Below, piece by piece: positions 15,949-25,333 of a stretch of DNA of 64,000 bases (within the stretch, counting starts at the first letter, position 1; each line of letters opens with the position of its first letter). The translations under genes and the position numbers were made by a program. The notes beneath the pieces were generated by a model. The model saw nothing but the letters and a program-made list of their open reading frames with translations, ran no database searches and had not been told where the DNA came from. The stretch comes from Pseudomonadota bacterium (lineage in GTDB: Bacteria; Pseudomonadota; Alphaproteobacteria; Rhizobiales; Aestuariivirgaceae): contig JAIUNJ010000004.1 of NCBI GenBank assembly GCA_020161855.1, forward strand, positions 1 through 64,000. Direction: 5' to 3'.

Positions 15949-16542
15949 ATGTACACACAGACTCATGTGCTTTTAGGGGCGGCACTGCTGGGGGGCCGAT
16001 TGCCCCGCAAAGCCTGGATTGCAGCTTTGGGCGGCTTGGTGCCGGATATTCCGGAACTGATCGCCTATGCCGTGGCCAAGGCTGTGGCATTGCCGGGGGC
16101 CGTGATGATGGGCCTCCTCTACACACAGCAGTGGTGGCGGATAACTGAAGCGGTCGCCCATAATTTCTGGGCCTGGGGCGGGCTCCTGCTCATCGCCACT
16201 GCGCTGCGCGAGCGCCTGTCGGCGACGGTCCGCGCCATTGATGCCTGGTCGCTTGTGGCCGTGTTCGCCGGCGCCGGGCTGCTGCACAGCGTGATCGACT
16301 TCCTCTGCCAGCGTGAGGACGCGCATATGAGCCTCTGGCCCGTCAGCAACTGGACCCATACCTCGCCAGTCTCCTATTGGGACCCGGCACATTATGGCCG
16401 GATCTTCTCGGTGCTGGAGATTGTCCTCGGGCTTGCGCTTGCGGCACTGCTCTGGCGCCGCTTCACCGGGACCTGGCTGCGCCTTGCCTTGATATGTGCT
16501 GTCGCCCTCTATGCCTTGCGCGCGTCATCGTTGCTGACCTGA
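15949..16542 (+). CDS. Small integral membrane protein (YdjM/DUF457-like)
   Basis: 197 residues with about four to five membrane segments. The conserved His/Asp positions (TQTHVLLGAALLGG; GGLVPDIPEL; EAVAHNFWAW; LLHSVIDFLCQ) match the pattern of membrane-bound 'metal-dependent hydrolase' YdjM-type proteins, where TH, D and HS motifs face one side. No enzymatic activity is proven for this family. The ATG at 15949 is chosen because the family motif starts at residue 3; the open frame upstream runs through the tetR promoter. Confidence 0.6.
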   Translation: MYTQTHVLLGAALLGGRLPRKAWIAALGGLVPDIPELIAYAVAKAVALPGAVMMGLLYTQQWWRITEAVAHNFWAWGGLLLIATALRERLSATVRAIDAWSLVAVFAGAGLLHSVIDFLCQREDAHMSLWPVSNWTHTSPVSYWDPAHYGRIFSVLEIVLGLALAALLWRRFTGTWLRLALICAVALYALRASSLLT

Positions 16543-16607
16543 CATCCTGTTAAGGGAGCGACGGTTTTTTGGCCGTATTCCGTCCTTATGGGCTAACGTG
16601 AGGCGAC

Positions 16608-17888
16608 ATGAACCAGCATATCCTGCCAAAGCCCGCTGACATCGAAGCCGCGCTCGGCCTTGGACGCAAGGCGCGCGCCCGCCGCTGGCTGCGGCGGATC
16701 GTGACTCTGGCCATTCTCGCGGTCATCATTGCCGCGGCCTACTATGCCTATGATACGCGGCAGCAGGCGGCCTCCGCCTATAACTATGAGACGGTTTCGC
16801 CTGAGACGCGTGATATCATCGTGACAGTCTCGGCGACGGGCACGGTGCAGCCACTGACCAGCGTCGATGTGGCAACGGAAATGACCGGTGTCGTGCGCGA
16901 GGTGCTTGTGCGCGAGAATGACGTGGTCAAGACCGGTGATGTGCTGGCGCGGCTGGATACCGAGCGTCTCAATGCGCAGCGTGGCCGTGTGCTGGCCCAG
17001 CTGGAATCGGCCCGGGCCCAGGTTGACTCTGCCCGCGCCTCGCTCGAGGACGTGAAAGCCGATCTCGTGCGCCAGCTCGCATTGCACAAGCGCGATTTCG
17101 CATCCGCCGACAAGCTGGAGTCAGCGCAGGTCGCTGTCACCAAGGCGGAGGCCACGCTCGCCGTCGAAGAGGCCGATGTGAGACTCTATGAGGCCGATCT
17201 CAAGGTGATCGATACCGACCTCGCGCGTGGCACGGTCGTCTCCCCGATCAATGGTGTTGTCCTGTTCCGCAAGGCGGAACCGGGCCAGACGGTTGTTTCC
17301 ACCTCGGCGGTGTCGACGTTGTTCACGATCGCCGAGGACCTTACCGGCATCCAGGTGAAGGTGAATGTCGACGAAGCCGACATCGGTCAGGTGAAGGAGG
17401 GGCAGGAAGCAACCTTCTCGGTCGATGCCTATCGCGGCGAGAGTTTCCCCGCAAAGATCGACAGACTGTCCTTCGCCTCCGACAAAACCGACGGTGTGGT
17501 GACCTATGCCGCGGTGCTCTCGGCCTCCAACCAGGAGCTCAGGCTACGGCCTGGCATGACGGCGACGGCACGCATTGTTGTCGACCGTTTCGACCAGACG
17601 CTGACCATTGCCAATTCCGCCTTCCGCTTCCAGCCGCCGCGCGAAGACAGCAAGAGCCGGAGCCTTTCGATCTCCAGCCTGTTCCTGCCGCGCATGCCGC
17701 CGCCTGACCGGGGCCGCCGCACCATCGGGCCTGACGGACTGCGCAGCATCTATGTGCTGGTTGATGGCAAGCCGGTGGAACGGCGGGTGAAGACGGGCGC
17801 CACCGACGGGCGCTTCACGGTGATCACCGGAACAAATCTGACGCCTGAGGATCAGGTGGTGATCTCGGCCCGCGCGGCATCGAACTGA
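16608..17888 (+). CDS. HlyD/MacA-type periplasmic adaptor
   Basis: 426 residues. A cytoplasmic lead (to ~32) and one membrane anchor (IVTLAILAVIIAAAYYAY) are followed by a periplasmic adaptor: TVSATGTVQPLTSVDV (barrel-sandwich start), an alpha-hairpin (QRGRVLAQLESARAQVDSAR...), VVSPINGVVLFRKAEPGQTV (lipoyl half) and a beta-barrel. It joins the MacB-type ABC transporter encoded by the next two genes to an outer-membrane channel (no TolC in the window). The stop overlaps the next ATG by one base. The substrate is unknown; macrolide, peptide or siderophore export are possibilities. Confidence 0.88.
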   Translation: MNQHILPKPADIEAALGLGRKARARRWLRRIVTLAILAVIIAAAYYAYDTRQQAASAYNYETVSPETRDIIVTVSATGTVQPLTSVDVATEMTGVVREVLVRENDVVKTGDVLARLDTERLNAQRGRVLAQLESARAQVDSARASLEDVKADLVRQLALHKRDFASADKLESAQVAVTKAEATLAVEEADVRLYEADLKVIDTDLARGTVVSPINGVVLFRKAEPGQTVVSTSAVSTLFTIAEDLTGIQVKVNVDEADIGQVKEGQEATFSVDAYRGESFPAKIDRLSFASDKTDGVVTYAAVLSASNQELRLRPGMTATARIVVDRFDQTLTIANSAFRFQPPREDSKSRSLSISSLFLPRMPPPDRGRRTIGPDGLRSIYVLVDGKPVERRVKTGATDGRFTVITGTNLTPEDQVVISARAASN

Positions 17889-18598
17889 TGCTCGACGCCC
17901 TGCCATCGCGCGCCCTCATCAGCTTTCGCGGCGTCCGCAAGATCTACGGCGTCGGCGAAGCAACCGTTCATGCCCTGGGCGGCGTGGATCTCGACATCGA
18001 GGCCGGCTCCTTCGTCGCCATCATGGGGGCTTCCGGTTCCGGCAAGTCAACGGCCATGAACATCATCGGTTGCCTCGACCGGCCTTCACAGGGGCGCTTC
18101 GCCTTCAATGGTGTTGATGTAACGCACATCGAGAATGACGCCCGCGCCCTGTTGCGCCGGAACTACCTCGGTTTTGTCTTTCAGGGTTTCAACCTGCTCT
18201 CGCGGACGACGGCCGCCGAGAATGTGGAAATGCCGCTCATCTATCGTGGCGCGAAGCGGGCGGAGCGCCGTGCCCTGGCCGAGCAGGCTCTAAATGCGGT
18301 AGGGCTTCTCGGCCGCGAGAACCATGTGCCGTCGGAACTCTCCGGCGGCCAGCAGCAGCGTGTTGCCATCGCCCGCGCCATCGTCACCGATCCGCTGGTG
18401 CTGCTGGCAGACGAACCGACCGGCAATCTTGATTCACAGCGCAGCCACGACATCATGAAGCTGCTGCGTGAACTCAACCGGGAACGCGGCATCACCGTCA
18501 TCATGGTGACTCACGAGGAAGACATGGCGGCCTATGCCACGCGGCGCATCGTCTTTGCCGATGGCATGATCGCCAAGGACACGGTGGGGGCGCGCTGA
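17888..18598 (+). CDS. MacB-type ABC transporter ATP-binding protein
   Basis: 236 residues. Walker [10 protein letters not shown]-loop FVFQGFNLL, signature [15 protein letters not shown], Walker [13 protein letters not shown] and switch VTHEEDMA are the LolD/MacB/FtsE subtype. In E. coli MacB the ATPase and permease are one chain; here they are separate genes that overlap by one base. Operon with the adaptor upstream and the permease downstream. Confidence 0.93.
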   Translation: MLDALPSRALISFRGVRKIYGVGEATVHALGGVDLDIEAGSFVAIMGASGSGKSTAMNIIGCLDRPSQGRFAFNGVDVTHIENDARALLRRNYLGFVFQGFNLLSRTTAAENVEMPLIYRGAKRAERRALAEQALNAVGLLGRENHVPSELSGGQQQRVAIARAIVTDPLVLLADEPTGNLDSQRSHDIMKLLRELNRERGITVIMVTHEEDMAAYATRRIVFADGMIAKDTVGAR

Positions 18599-19803
18599 TG
18601 CTGTGGGAGTCGGTCAAGCTTGCCCTCCGCACCGTGCAGCGCAACGTCTTGCGCTCCATCCTGACGCTGCTCGGCATCGTGATCGGCGTGGCTTCGGTGA
18701 TTGCACTGGTGACCATCGGGCAGGGCGCAACCGACAAGGTGACAAGCGACCTCAGCAAGCTTGGCAGCAACATCCTTCTGGTGCGGCCGGGCGGCGGTGC
18801 ACTGGGACCGCCGGGCGGCAATGACTCGCGCAGCTTCACCGAACGCGACGTCAACGACCTGCGCGATATTCCGGGGATACGCGCCATGTCGGGCAGCGCC
18901 CGCTCGACAAAGACCGTGATCTTCGAGGGTTCCGGCCAATCCGTCGAGGTGACAGGCGCCGAGCCCGGCTATTTCGAGACGCTGGACTGGGCCTTCACCG
19001 CGGGCGGCCCGTTCAGCGACAGCGACAACCGTGGCGGCGAAACCCATTGTGTGGTGGGCCAGACGGTCGTCAACAATATCATCCGCCGCGATCCGGCGGT
19101 GGGCGAGACCATCCGCGTCGATGGCGTGCCATGCGAGGTGGTCGGCGTGCTTGCCGTCAAGGGCAACTCCGCCTTCGGGCAGGACCAGGACCTGACGGTG
19201 ATCATGCCGCTCCGCACCTTCCAGCGCCGCGTTGCCGGCAACACGCGGATCAGTGTCATCACCATCTCGGTTGCAACACCGCAGGATATTCAGGACGTGC
19301 AGGCGGCCGTGGCGGATTCTTTGCGTGACACCCGCAAGCTGCCGCCCAATGTGCCCGACGATTTCACCGTGCGCGACATGACGGAGATGGCGCAGGCGCT
19401 GTCGTCGACGACGGCGGTGATGACAGGATTGCTCGGCGCCGTTGCCGCCGTGAGCCTGCTCGTCGGTGGCATCGGCATCATGAACATCATGCTGGTTTCG
19501 GTTGCTGAGCGCACCCGCGAAATCGGCATCAGGCTGGCGATCGGTGCGCTTGGCGGGCAGGTGCTGACACAGTTTCTCGTGGAAGCGATCGTGCTGTGCC
19601 TGATCGGCGGCTTGATCGGTGCGACGCTGGGTGCTGCAATCGCCTTCGCGGGCTCCACCGCACTTGGCATACCCTTCAGCTTCGACGCCGGCGTGGCCGT
19701 TCTTGCCGTGGCCTTCTCGGGCCTGATTGGCGTGGTCTTCGGCTATTTCCCGGCGCGCCGCGCGGCGAGCCTCGATCCCATCGAGGCCCTGCGGCACGAA
19801 TAG
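18598..19803 (+). CDS. MacB-like ABC transporter permease
   Basis: 401 residues. An N-terminal membrane helix (LRSILTLLGIVIGVASVIAL, QGA), a large periplasmic MacB_PCD domain (~45-260), then three membrane helices in a FtsX domain ending in FGYFPARRAASLDPIEALR. The sequence VSVAERTREIGIRLAIGA is the FtsX signature. It forms the mechanotransmission-type exporter with the adaptor and ATPase genes before it. It ends 3 bases from the convergent DUF4170 gene. Confidence 0.93.
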   Translation: MLWESVKLALRTVQRNVLRSILTLLGIVIGVASVIALVTIGQGATDKVTSDLSKLGSNILLVRPGGGALGPPGGNDSRSFTERDVNDLRDIPGIRAMSGSARSTKTVIFEGSGQSVEVTGAEPGYFETLDWAFTAGGPFSDSDNRGGETHCVVGQTVVNNIIRRDPAVGETIRVDGVPCEVVGVLAVKGNSAFGQDQDLTVIMPLRTFQRRVAGNTRISVITISVATPQDIQDVQAAVADSLRDTRKLPPNVPDDFTVRDMTEMAQALSSTTAVMTGLLGAVAAVSLLVGGIGIMNIMLVSVAERTREIGIRLAIGALGGQVLTQFLVEAIVLCLIGGLIGATLGAAIAFAGSTALGIPFSFDAGVAVLAVAFSGLIGVVFGYFPARRAASLDPIEALRHE

Positions 19804-19806
19804 GGT

Positions 19807-20073
19807 TTACTTGCCGGGATCGAGAAGCCGGTGCAGGTGCACGATGAAATAGCGCATCTGGGCATTGTCGATGGTGTCGCGCGCCTTGCTCAACCAGGCC
19901 CGCTGCGCTTCCGCATAGTTGGGATAGAAGCCGACCACATCGAGCTTGCCCAGGTCCTTGAAGGTGACGTCGCTCACGTCCTCGAGTTCACCGCCAAAGA
20001 CGAGATGGATCAACTGTTCGCCCGCAGCAGCCTTCTTCTTGGCCGCCTTCTTCGCCACTTTCTTCGCGCTCAT
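19807..20073 (-). CDS. DUF4170 protein with lysine/alanine-rich N-terminus
   Basis: 88 residues. A basic N-terminal tail (KKVAKKAAKKKAAAGE) precedes a DUF4170 domain: LIHLVFGGELEDVSDVTFKD, VVGFYPNYAEAQRAW, MRYFIVHLHRLLDP. DUF4170 is known from alphaproteobacteria with no assigned function. The tail resembles nucleic-acid-binding tails, but no role can be asserted. The start overlaps the end of the CysQ-like gene by 4 bases, so it is translationally coupled to it. Confidence 0.75.
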   Translation of the reverse strand: MSAKKVAKKAAKKKAAAGEQLIHLVFGGELEDVSDVTFKDLGKLDVVGFYPNYAEAQRAWLSKARDTIDNAQMRYFIVHLHRLLDPGK

Positions 20074-20831
20074 GATCCCCTCGCTGCCTCGCGTACAGCG
20101 GCGTGGACGGCCGGGTCCGTTGCCGCAACAAGACCGGGTTGCCATGGCTGGGGCTGGTTGTAAATAATCGCAGTGCCATCGAGCCGCGTCACGCTGCCGC
20201 CTGCCTCAGAAACGAGCAGTTGCCCGGCGGCGATGTCCCAGTCGTTCTTGTCGCCGGTAGAGACGGCAGCCGCATAGTCGCCCTCGGCCACAGCGGCGAG
20301 CCGCAGGAGCAGGGGGAGCGATGAATGGGATTCGGGTGCGAGGCCTGCAGCCTTGAGCGCCGTCCCGAAGCGGCGTGGTGCGATCACCCGGCGTGAACCC
20401 GGCTTCGTCACGATCGGTGCACCGTTGAGAAAGGCGCCTTTGCCCAACGCGGCATGATAGAGCCGCCCGTCAGCCGGACAGAAGACGGCAGCACAGAGAA
20501 CGCCGCGCGCGTTGGTCAATGCCATGCCGATGCCCCATGGCCCGTCGCCGTGAAGGAAGCCGCGCGTGCCATCAATCGGATCAGCGATCCAGAGCCGGGA
20601 TTTTGCAAGCCGCTGTGGATTGTCAGGCGTTTCCTCGGACAGCCAGCCGTCATCGGGGCGGGCGGAGGTGATTTGAGTCTTCAGGAGCGCATCGACGGCG
20701 AAGTCCACATCGGTGACGAAAGTCCCGTCGGCCTTCTGCTTGTGACCGAAACCCCTGGCCCGCATGGCAAGCGCCAGCGCGCCTGCCTCCCGGATGGTCG
20801 TCAGGAGCAGATCGAGATCATCGCCCGGCAA
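20070..20831 (-). CDS. Inositol-monophosphatase-fold phosphatase (CysQ-like)
   Basis: 253 residues. The metal and active-site motifs of the family are present: a D/E-containing GWLSEET (residues ~60-67), WIADPIDGTRGF and DWDIAAGQLLVSEAGG. In this fold these bind two or three magnesium ions. The likely role is 3'(2'),5'-bisphosphate nucleotidase or histidinol/inositol phosphatase; 3'-phosphoadenosine-5'-phosphate removal (CysQ) would suit the sulfate importer elsewhere in the window, but the substrate is uncertain. It overlaps pmbA upstream by 14 bases. Confidence 0.82.
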   Translation of the reverse strand: MPGDDLDLLLTTIREAGALALAMRARGFGHKQKADGTFVTDVDFAVDALLKTQITSARPDDGWLSEETPDNPQRLAKSRLWIADPIDGTRGFLHGDGPWGIGMALTNARGVLCAAVFCPADGRLYHAALGKGAFLNGAPIVTKPGSRRVIAPRRFGTALKAAGLAPESHSSLPLLLRLAAVAEGDYAAAVSTGDKNDWDIAAGQLLVSEAGGSVTRLDGTAIIYNQPQPWQPGLVAATDPAVHAAVREAARGS

Positions 20832-22158
20832 GGGTCATTTCTCCGAGGAAGCAGGACGGCGCGTTGACCGAGCTGCGGAAGATCAGGTCTGTGGCCGGTT
20901 CCAGATTGGCGAACATGTCGCGCAGGTTTCCGGCCACGGTGACTTCACTGACGGGGAAGGCAATCTCGCCGTTCTCGAACCAGAAGCCCGAAGCCCCCCG
21001 GCTGTAGTCACCAGTGACCATGTTGATGGACGAGCCGATGAATTCGGTCACGAGGAAGCCCTTGCCCGCCGCCTTCATGATTTCTTCCGGCGTACGCGAA
21101 CCCGGTTCCATATGAACATTGGATGTCGATGGTGAAGGGTTCGAGGCAAGGCCGCGGGCGGCCTGGCCGGTTGGCTCAAGCTTCAGCTGGCGGGCTGCAT
21201 GGAGATCTAGAATCCAGTTGGTGAGGACGCCCTTGTCGATGAGCGCGCGGCGCGAGACGGGCAAGCCTTCGCCATCGACACTGCGCGAGGCGAGGCCGCG
21301 AGGCCGCAATGGATCGTCGATGATCGTGACCTGGGGGCCGAACAGCGCCTTGCCGAGATCATGTTTGAGAAAGCTTGTGCCACGGGCAATGGCGGCACCA
21401 TTGATGCCACCGATCAGGTGGCCGATAAGGCTGGTCGCAGCCCGGCGGTCAAAGATCACCGGCACTTTCTGCGAGGCCAGCTTGCGCGGGTTCAGCCGCT
21501 TGATGGCGCGTTCACCGGCTGTCCGCCCGATCTTTTCGGAGGGTTCAACATCGCTGTAGTAGACGGCACCATGGCCATCATAGTCCCGCTCCATGGCAGT
21601 GCCTTCGCCGGCAATGACGGAAGCGCTGACGCCGAAGCTCGTACGCCTTGACGTGCGCTGGAAGCCGTTCGAGGCAACCAGAGCCGATCGGCCCACATAG
21701 GATGACGCACCGGCACCGTTGCTGCGCGTGACGCCCGGCACGGCCAATGCGGCTTCTTCCGCGGCAAGGGCACGGGCCCGCAGTTCCTCCGGCGGGATGT
21801 CCTCATCGGAGGCGAGATCGAGCTTGGGATAGGTTTTGGCGAGTTGGGAAGGATCGGCCAGTCCGGAGAACGGATCGGGCGGCGCGAGGCGTGCCATGTC
21901 GAGCGCGCGTTCCACGAGCCTGTCGAGGGCTTCCTTGTTCAGCACGCTGCCCGACATGATGGCCGAGGACTGCCCGACGAAGACCCGCACGCCGACTTCT
22001 CTGGCCTCAGCCTGTTCCAGCTTCTCGATGACGCCATGGCGGAGTGAGATCGATGTATCCCGGCCATCGGCGGCCATCACATCTGCGGAAGTTGCGCCCG
22101 TCTTCAGGGCCGTGGCCAGCACGTCGCCGGCAAGCGTCAGGAGATCGTTGTCTGTCAA
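20818..22158 (-). CDS. pmbA: TldE/PmbA metalloprotease partner subunit
   Basis: 446 residues of the TldD/PmbA family. The start motif (TALKTGATSADVMAADGRD), GVIEKLEQAEAREVGVRVFV and the conserved ending (NMVTGDYSRGASGFWFENGE) are typical of PmbA/TldE, which lacks the HExxxH motif found in TldD (30100-31521). TldD and TldE act as a heteromeric protease that cuts the leader peptides of modified peptides and degrades unfolded ones. The TTG start at 22158 overlaps the ubiA stop (TTGA) and is preceded by GGACGG, suggesting coupling. Confidence 0.9.
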   Translation of the reverse strand: MTDNDLLTLAGDVLATALKTGATSADVMAADGRDTSISLRHGVIEKLEQAEAREVGVRVFVGQSSAIMSGSVLNKEALDRLVERALDMARLAPPDPFSGLADPSQLAKTYPKLDLASDEDIPPEELRARALAAEEAALAVPGVTRSNGAGASSYVGRSALVASNGFQRTSRRTSFGVSASVIAGEGTAMERDYDGHGAVYYSDVEPSEKIGRTAGERAIKRLNPRKLASQKVPVIFDRRAATSLIGHLIGGINGAAIARGTSFLKHDLGKALFGPQVTIIDDPLRPRGLASRSVDGEGLPVSRRALIDKGVLTNWILDLHAARQLKLEPTGQAARGLASNPSPSTSNVHMEPGSRTPEEIMKAAGKGFLVTEFIGSSINMVTGDYSRGASGFWFENGEIAFPVSEVTVAGNLRDMFANLEPATDLIFRSSVNAPSCFLGEMTLAGR

Positions 22159-23087
22159 AGGAAACCGTCCAGGAGCAATCCAAAGAGTATCAGAAGGCCA
22201 AATGTGCGGTTGGCCTTGAAGAGTTTCAAGCACAGCGCACTGTCGTTGCCGTCGAAGGCCCGGCATTGCCAGATGGCATGGCAGGCGGCGAATGCCACTC
22301 CGGCGTAGGCGGCAGCACCGCCGCCAGCCAGCGCAACAGCGGCTGCAAGGGCGGCAAGGGCGAGGGAAAAGAAAGCAATGAGCCAGAGACGCGTGCTTTC
22401 GCCGAACATCAGGGCGGTCGACTTGACGCCGATCAGGATGTCGTCGTCCTTGTCCTGATGGGCGTAGATCGTGTCATAGGCGAGCGTCCAGAATATGCCG
22501 CCCAGGTAGAGGGCGATTGGTGCTGCAGCCAGACTCCCCGTCACCGCCGTCCAGCCGACAAGGGCTCCCCAGTTGAAGGCAAGGCCCAGCACCGCCTGCG
22601 GCCAGTGGGTGATGCGCTTCATGAAGGGATAGATGGCAACAATGGCGGTCGAGAGAAGGCCAGTCACAATCGTGTAGGCGTTGAACTGCAGCAGCACAGC
22701 CAGCCCGAGCAGCAGCAGGATGCCAAGGAAGACGAGGGCGTTGCGGACCGAGACGCGTCCGGAGGGCAGGGGGCGGTTGCGGGTGCGTTCCACCTGCGCA
22801 TCGAAATTGCGGTCCGCGAGATCGTTGATGACGCAGCCAGCGCCGCGCATGAAGATGGCGCCTGCAAGGAACAAGAGTCCATACCAGAGATGGATGCGGG
22901 CCGGGCCGTTGCTGATCATGGCCAGCGCCAATCCCCACCAGCAGGGCAGGAGCAGCAGCCACCAGCCGATCGGCCGGTCGAGGCGCATGAGCTGGGCATA
23001 GGGCAGCAGCGCGGCTGGCAACCATGCCTCGACCCAGTTGCGTGGGCGGGCGTCGGCAATATGGGTGTCAGGGCTGCTGGCGCTCAT
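22155..23087 (-). CDS. ubiA: 4-hydroxybenzoate octaprenyltransferase
   Basis: About 310 residues from ATG 23087 (23114 is an alternative). Prenylates 4-hydroxybenzoate for ubiquinone biosynthesis. The first metal/prenyl-diphosphate motif N88-D-L-A-D92-x3-D96 and the second HQDKDDD (around 217) are present among eight or so membrane helices. The stop overlaps the TTG start of pmbA, and the gene is divergent from rsmE with only 25 bases between the chosen starts, so their promoters must overlap the coding ends. Confidence 0.92.
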   Translation of the reverse strand: MSASSPDTHIADARPRNWVEAWLPAALLPYAQLMRLDRPIGWWLLLLPCWWGLALAMISNGPARIHLWYGLLFLAGAIFMRGAGCVINDLADRNFDAQVERTRNRPLPSGRVSVRNALVFLGILLLLGLAVLLQFNAYTIVTGLLSTAIVAIYPFMKRITHWPQAVLGLAFNWGALVGWTAVTGSLAAAPIALYLGGIFWTLAYDTIYAHQDKDDDILIGVKSTALMFGESTRLWLIAFFSLALAALAAAVALAGGGAAAYAGVAFAACHAIWQCRAFDGNDSALCLKLFKANRTFGLLILFGLLLDGFL

Positions 23088-23112
23088 CTCGGGGGGCGTG
23101 TACACGAGCGCC

Positions 23113-23856
23113 ATGGCAAAGACCACTCCCCGGCTGCATCTCGGGCTGCCCCTCGACACGGGGCGGGACATCCCGTTGCCGCGGGAACAGGCGCATTATC
23201 TGCTGCATGTGCTGCGGCTTTCCGGCGGGGATGTGCTGCGCGTCTTCAATGCCAGTGATGGCGAGTGGCTGGCCTATCTCACGGACGTCAGCAAGAAGGA
23301 TGCCGCCATCCGTCTGGAGCGGCCGACCAGTGCCGTCACCCTGCCGCCCGATATCGACTATCTCTTTGCGCCCCTCAAGCATGCGCGCCTCGACTACATG
23401 ATCCAGAAGGCGACGGAACTCGGTGCCCGCCGCCTCCGCCCCGTGATCACTGCCCGCACCATCGCCGAGCGCGTCAATCTGGAACGCATGCGCGCCAATG
23501 CCATCGAGGCGGCGGAACAGTGCAATCTTGTCTTCGTGCCGGAGGTGCTGGACCCCTTGCCGCTCGCCAAGGTCATCGCGGCCTGGACGGACACGCGCAA
23601 GCTCATCTTCTGCGACGAAACGGCCGGCACTCAGAACCCGCTCGATCGTTTACGGGGCGTGTCTCCACCCGCCGCCGTTCTGGTCGGACCGGAGGGCGGC
23701 TTCACTGATGAAGAACGCGCGCTGCTGAAGGCTCAGGCCTTCGTTGTGCCGATCTCGCTCGGACCCCGGATTCTGCGGGCCGACACGGTGGCCATCGCGG
23801 CGCTGGCGGTCGTCCAGGCGGCAATCGGGGACTGGGGAACCGGTCATAAAACGTAA
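23113..23856 (+). CDS. rsmE: 16S rRNA m3U1498 methyltransferase RsmE
   Basis: 247 residues. N-terminal PUA-like domain (HYLLHVLRLSGGDVLRVFNA) and C-terminal SPOUT domain with the trefoil-knot signature LVGPEGGFTDEE and LGPRILRADTVAIAAL. It methylates U1498 of 16S rRNA. Start ATG 23113 gives the normal family start; the upstream open frame is antisense to ubiA. Confidence 0.94.
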   Translation: MAKTTPRLHLGLPLDTGRDIPLPREQAHYLLHVLRLSGGDVLRVFNASDGEWLAYLTDVSKKDAAIRLERPTSAVTLPPDIDYLFAPLKHARLDYMIQKATELGARRLRPVITARTIAERVNLERMRANAIEAAEQCNLVFVPEVLDPLPLAKVIAAWTDTRKLIFCDETAGTQNPLDRLRGVSPPAAVLVGPEGGFTDEERALLKAQAFVVPISLGPRILRADTVAIAALAVVQAAIGDWGTGHKT

Positions 23857-23935
23857 TGCCCAGTATCACCTTTTGTGACTTGCCCGGCCTGCCGCGGCTG
23901 CCTAGATGGCGGTCATAAAAAACCGGGGGGATTGC

Positions 23936-25318
23936 TTGAGCGGACCAACACCAGAAACGGCTGAAGGCAAAACGACTATCGAATCGAAGGCACAGCTTGT
24001 CGCCTATTTCGAGAAGGGTCTGAAGCCGAAGTCCGATTGGCGGATCGGCACCGAGCACGAGAAGTTCGCCTTCCTCACCGATACGCTGGGTCCCGTCCCC
24101 TATGCTGGCGGGCGCTCGATCAAGGCCCTGCTTGACGGGCTGAAAGACCGCTTTGGCTGGGATGGCGTCTATGAAGGCGAGAACATCATCGCCCTGGCCG
24201 ACCCCAAGGGCATGGCCAATATTTCCCTTGAGCCCGGTGGCCAGTTCGAATTGTCCGGTGCGCCGCTGGAAAGCGTCCACGACACCTGCGCCGAAGTGAA
24301 CGAACATCTCCAGCAGGTGCGCGAAGTGGGTGACAGGCTGGGCATCGGCTTCCTCGGCCTGGGCGCAAGCCCCGTGTGGACGCGGGCCCAGACACCGGTC
24401 ATGCCCAAGGGCCGCTATGGCATCATGGCGCCCTACATGGACAAGGTCGGCAGCATGGGCCGGGACATGATGTTCCGCACCTGCACGGTGCAGGTGAACC
24501 TGGATTTTGCCAGCGAGGCGGACATGGTGCAGAAGCTCCGCGTCTCGGTCGCCCTGCAACCCATCGCCACGGCGCTTTTCGCCAACTCGCCCTTCCTTGA
24601 GGGCAAGCCCAATGGCTTCCTCTCCTTCCGCTCCCATGTCTGGACCGACACCGACAATGCCCGGGCCGGCATGCTGCCCTTCGCCTTCGAGAGCGGCATG
24701 GGCTTTGAGCGCTATGTGGACTACGCCCTCGACGTGCCCATGTATTTCGTCATTCGCGATGGCAGCTTCGTGAATGTCGCGGGCGAAAGCTTCCGCAAAT
24801 TCCTTGACGGCAAGCTGCCACAGTTGCCGGGCGAGAAGCCCACGATGCGCGACTGGGCCGACCACCTGACGACGATCTTCCCGGAGGTTCGCCTCAAGCG
24901 CTACATGGAAATGCGTGGTGCTGATTCCGGGCCGTGGCGCAGGCTTTGCGCGCTGCCGGCCTTCTGGGCGGGGCTGCTCTATGACCAGACGTCGCTGGAT
25001 GCGGCCTGGGATCTCGTCAAAGGCTGGAGCGCAGAGGAACGCCAGGTACTGCGCGATGCAGTTCCGCGCGAGGGTTTGCGCGCGATGATCCGTGGACGGA
25101 CGGTTCGTGACGTAGCCGGAGACGTTCTGAAGCTTGCACGAGCGGGCCTCGAAGCGCGCGACCGCCATGGCTGCAAGGGCAAGACCGAGACGCAGTTCCT
25201 CGAGGTGCTGGATGAGACGGTGAGCAGCGGCAAGACCGCTGCCGACCAGCTTCTGGAACTCTACAACGGCACCTGGAAGGGCGACATTTCCCGCGTCTTC
25301 CGCGATTTCGCCTATTGA
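23936..25318 (+). CDS. gshA: Glutamate-cysteine ligase, plant/proteobacterial type
   Basis: About 460 residues. First step of glutathione synthesis: ATP-dependent joining of glutamate and cysteine. The N-terminus SDWRIGTEHEKFAFLTDTLG, ISLEPGGQFELSGAPLE and the C-terminal LEARDRHGCKGKTE are signatures of the plant-type/alphaproteobacterial family. A TTG at 23936 (MSGPTPETAEG) has GGGGGGAT just upstream; the ATG at 23906 is possible. Convergent with the LysR gene, 15 bases apart. Confidence 0.92.
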   Translation: MSGPTPETAEGKTTIESKAQLVAYFEKGLKPKSDWRIGTEHEKFAFLTDTLGPVPYAGGRSIKALLDGLKDRFGWDGVYEGENIIALADPKGMANISLEPGGQFELSGAPLESVHDTCAEVNEHLQQVREVGDRLGIGFLGLGASPVWTRAQTPVMPKGRYGIMAPYMDKVGSMGRDMMFRTCTVQVNLDFASEADMVQKLRVSVALQPIATALFANSPFLEGKPNGFLSFRSHVWTDTDNARAGMLPFAFESGMGFERYVDYALDVPMYFVIRDGSFVNVAGESFRKFLDGKLPQLPGEKPTMRDWADHLTTIFPEVRLKRYMEMRGADSGPWRRLCALPAFWAGLLYDQTSLDAAWDLVKGWSAEERQVLRDAVPREGLRAMIRGRTVRDVAGDVLKLARAGLEARDRHGCKGKTETQFLEVLDETVSSGKTAADQLLELYNGTWKGDISRVFRDFAY

Positions 25319-25333
25319 TCCAGCGCTCCGGTC

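Noticed and set aside
18532..19797. 421-residue minus-strand open frame
   Set aside because: Antisense to the MacB-like permease; His/Asp/Arg-rich shadow.
16608..19803. LolCDE lipoprotein exporter
   Set aside because: The first gene is a HlyD/MacA adaptor and the permease has a MacB_PCD domain, so this is a MacAB-type system.
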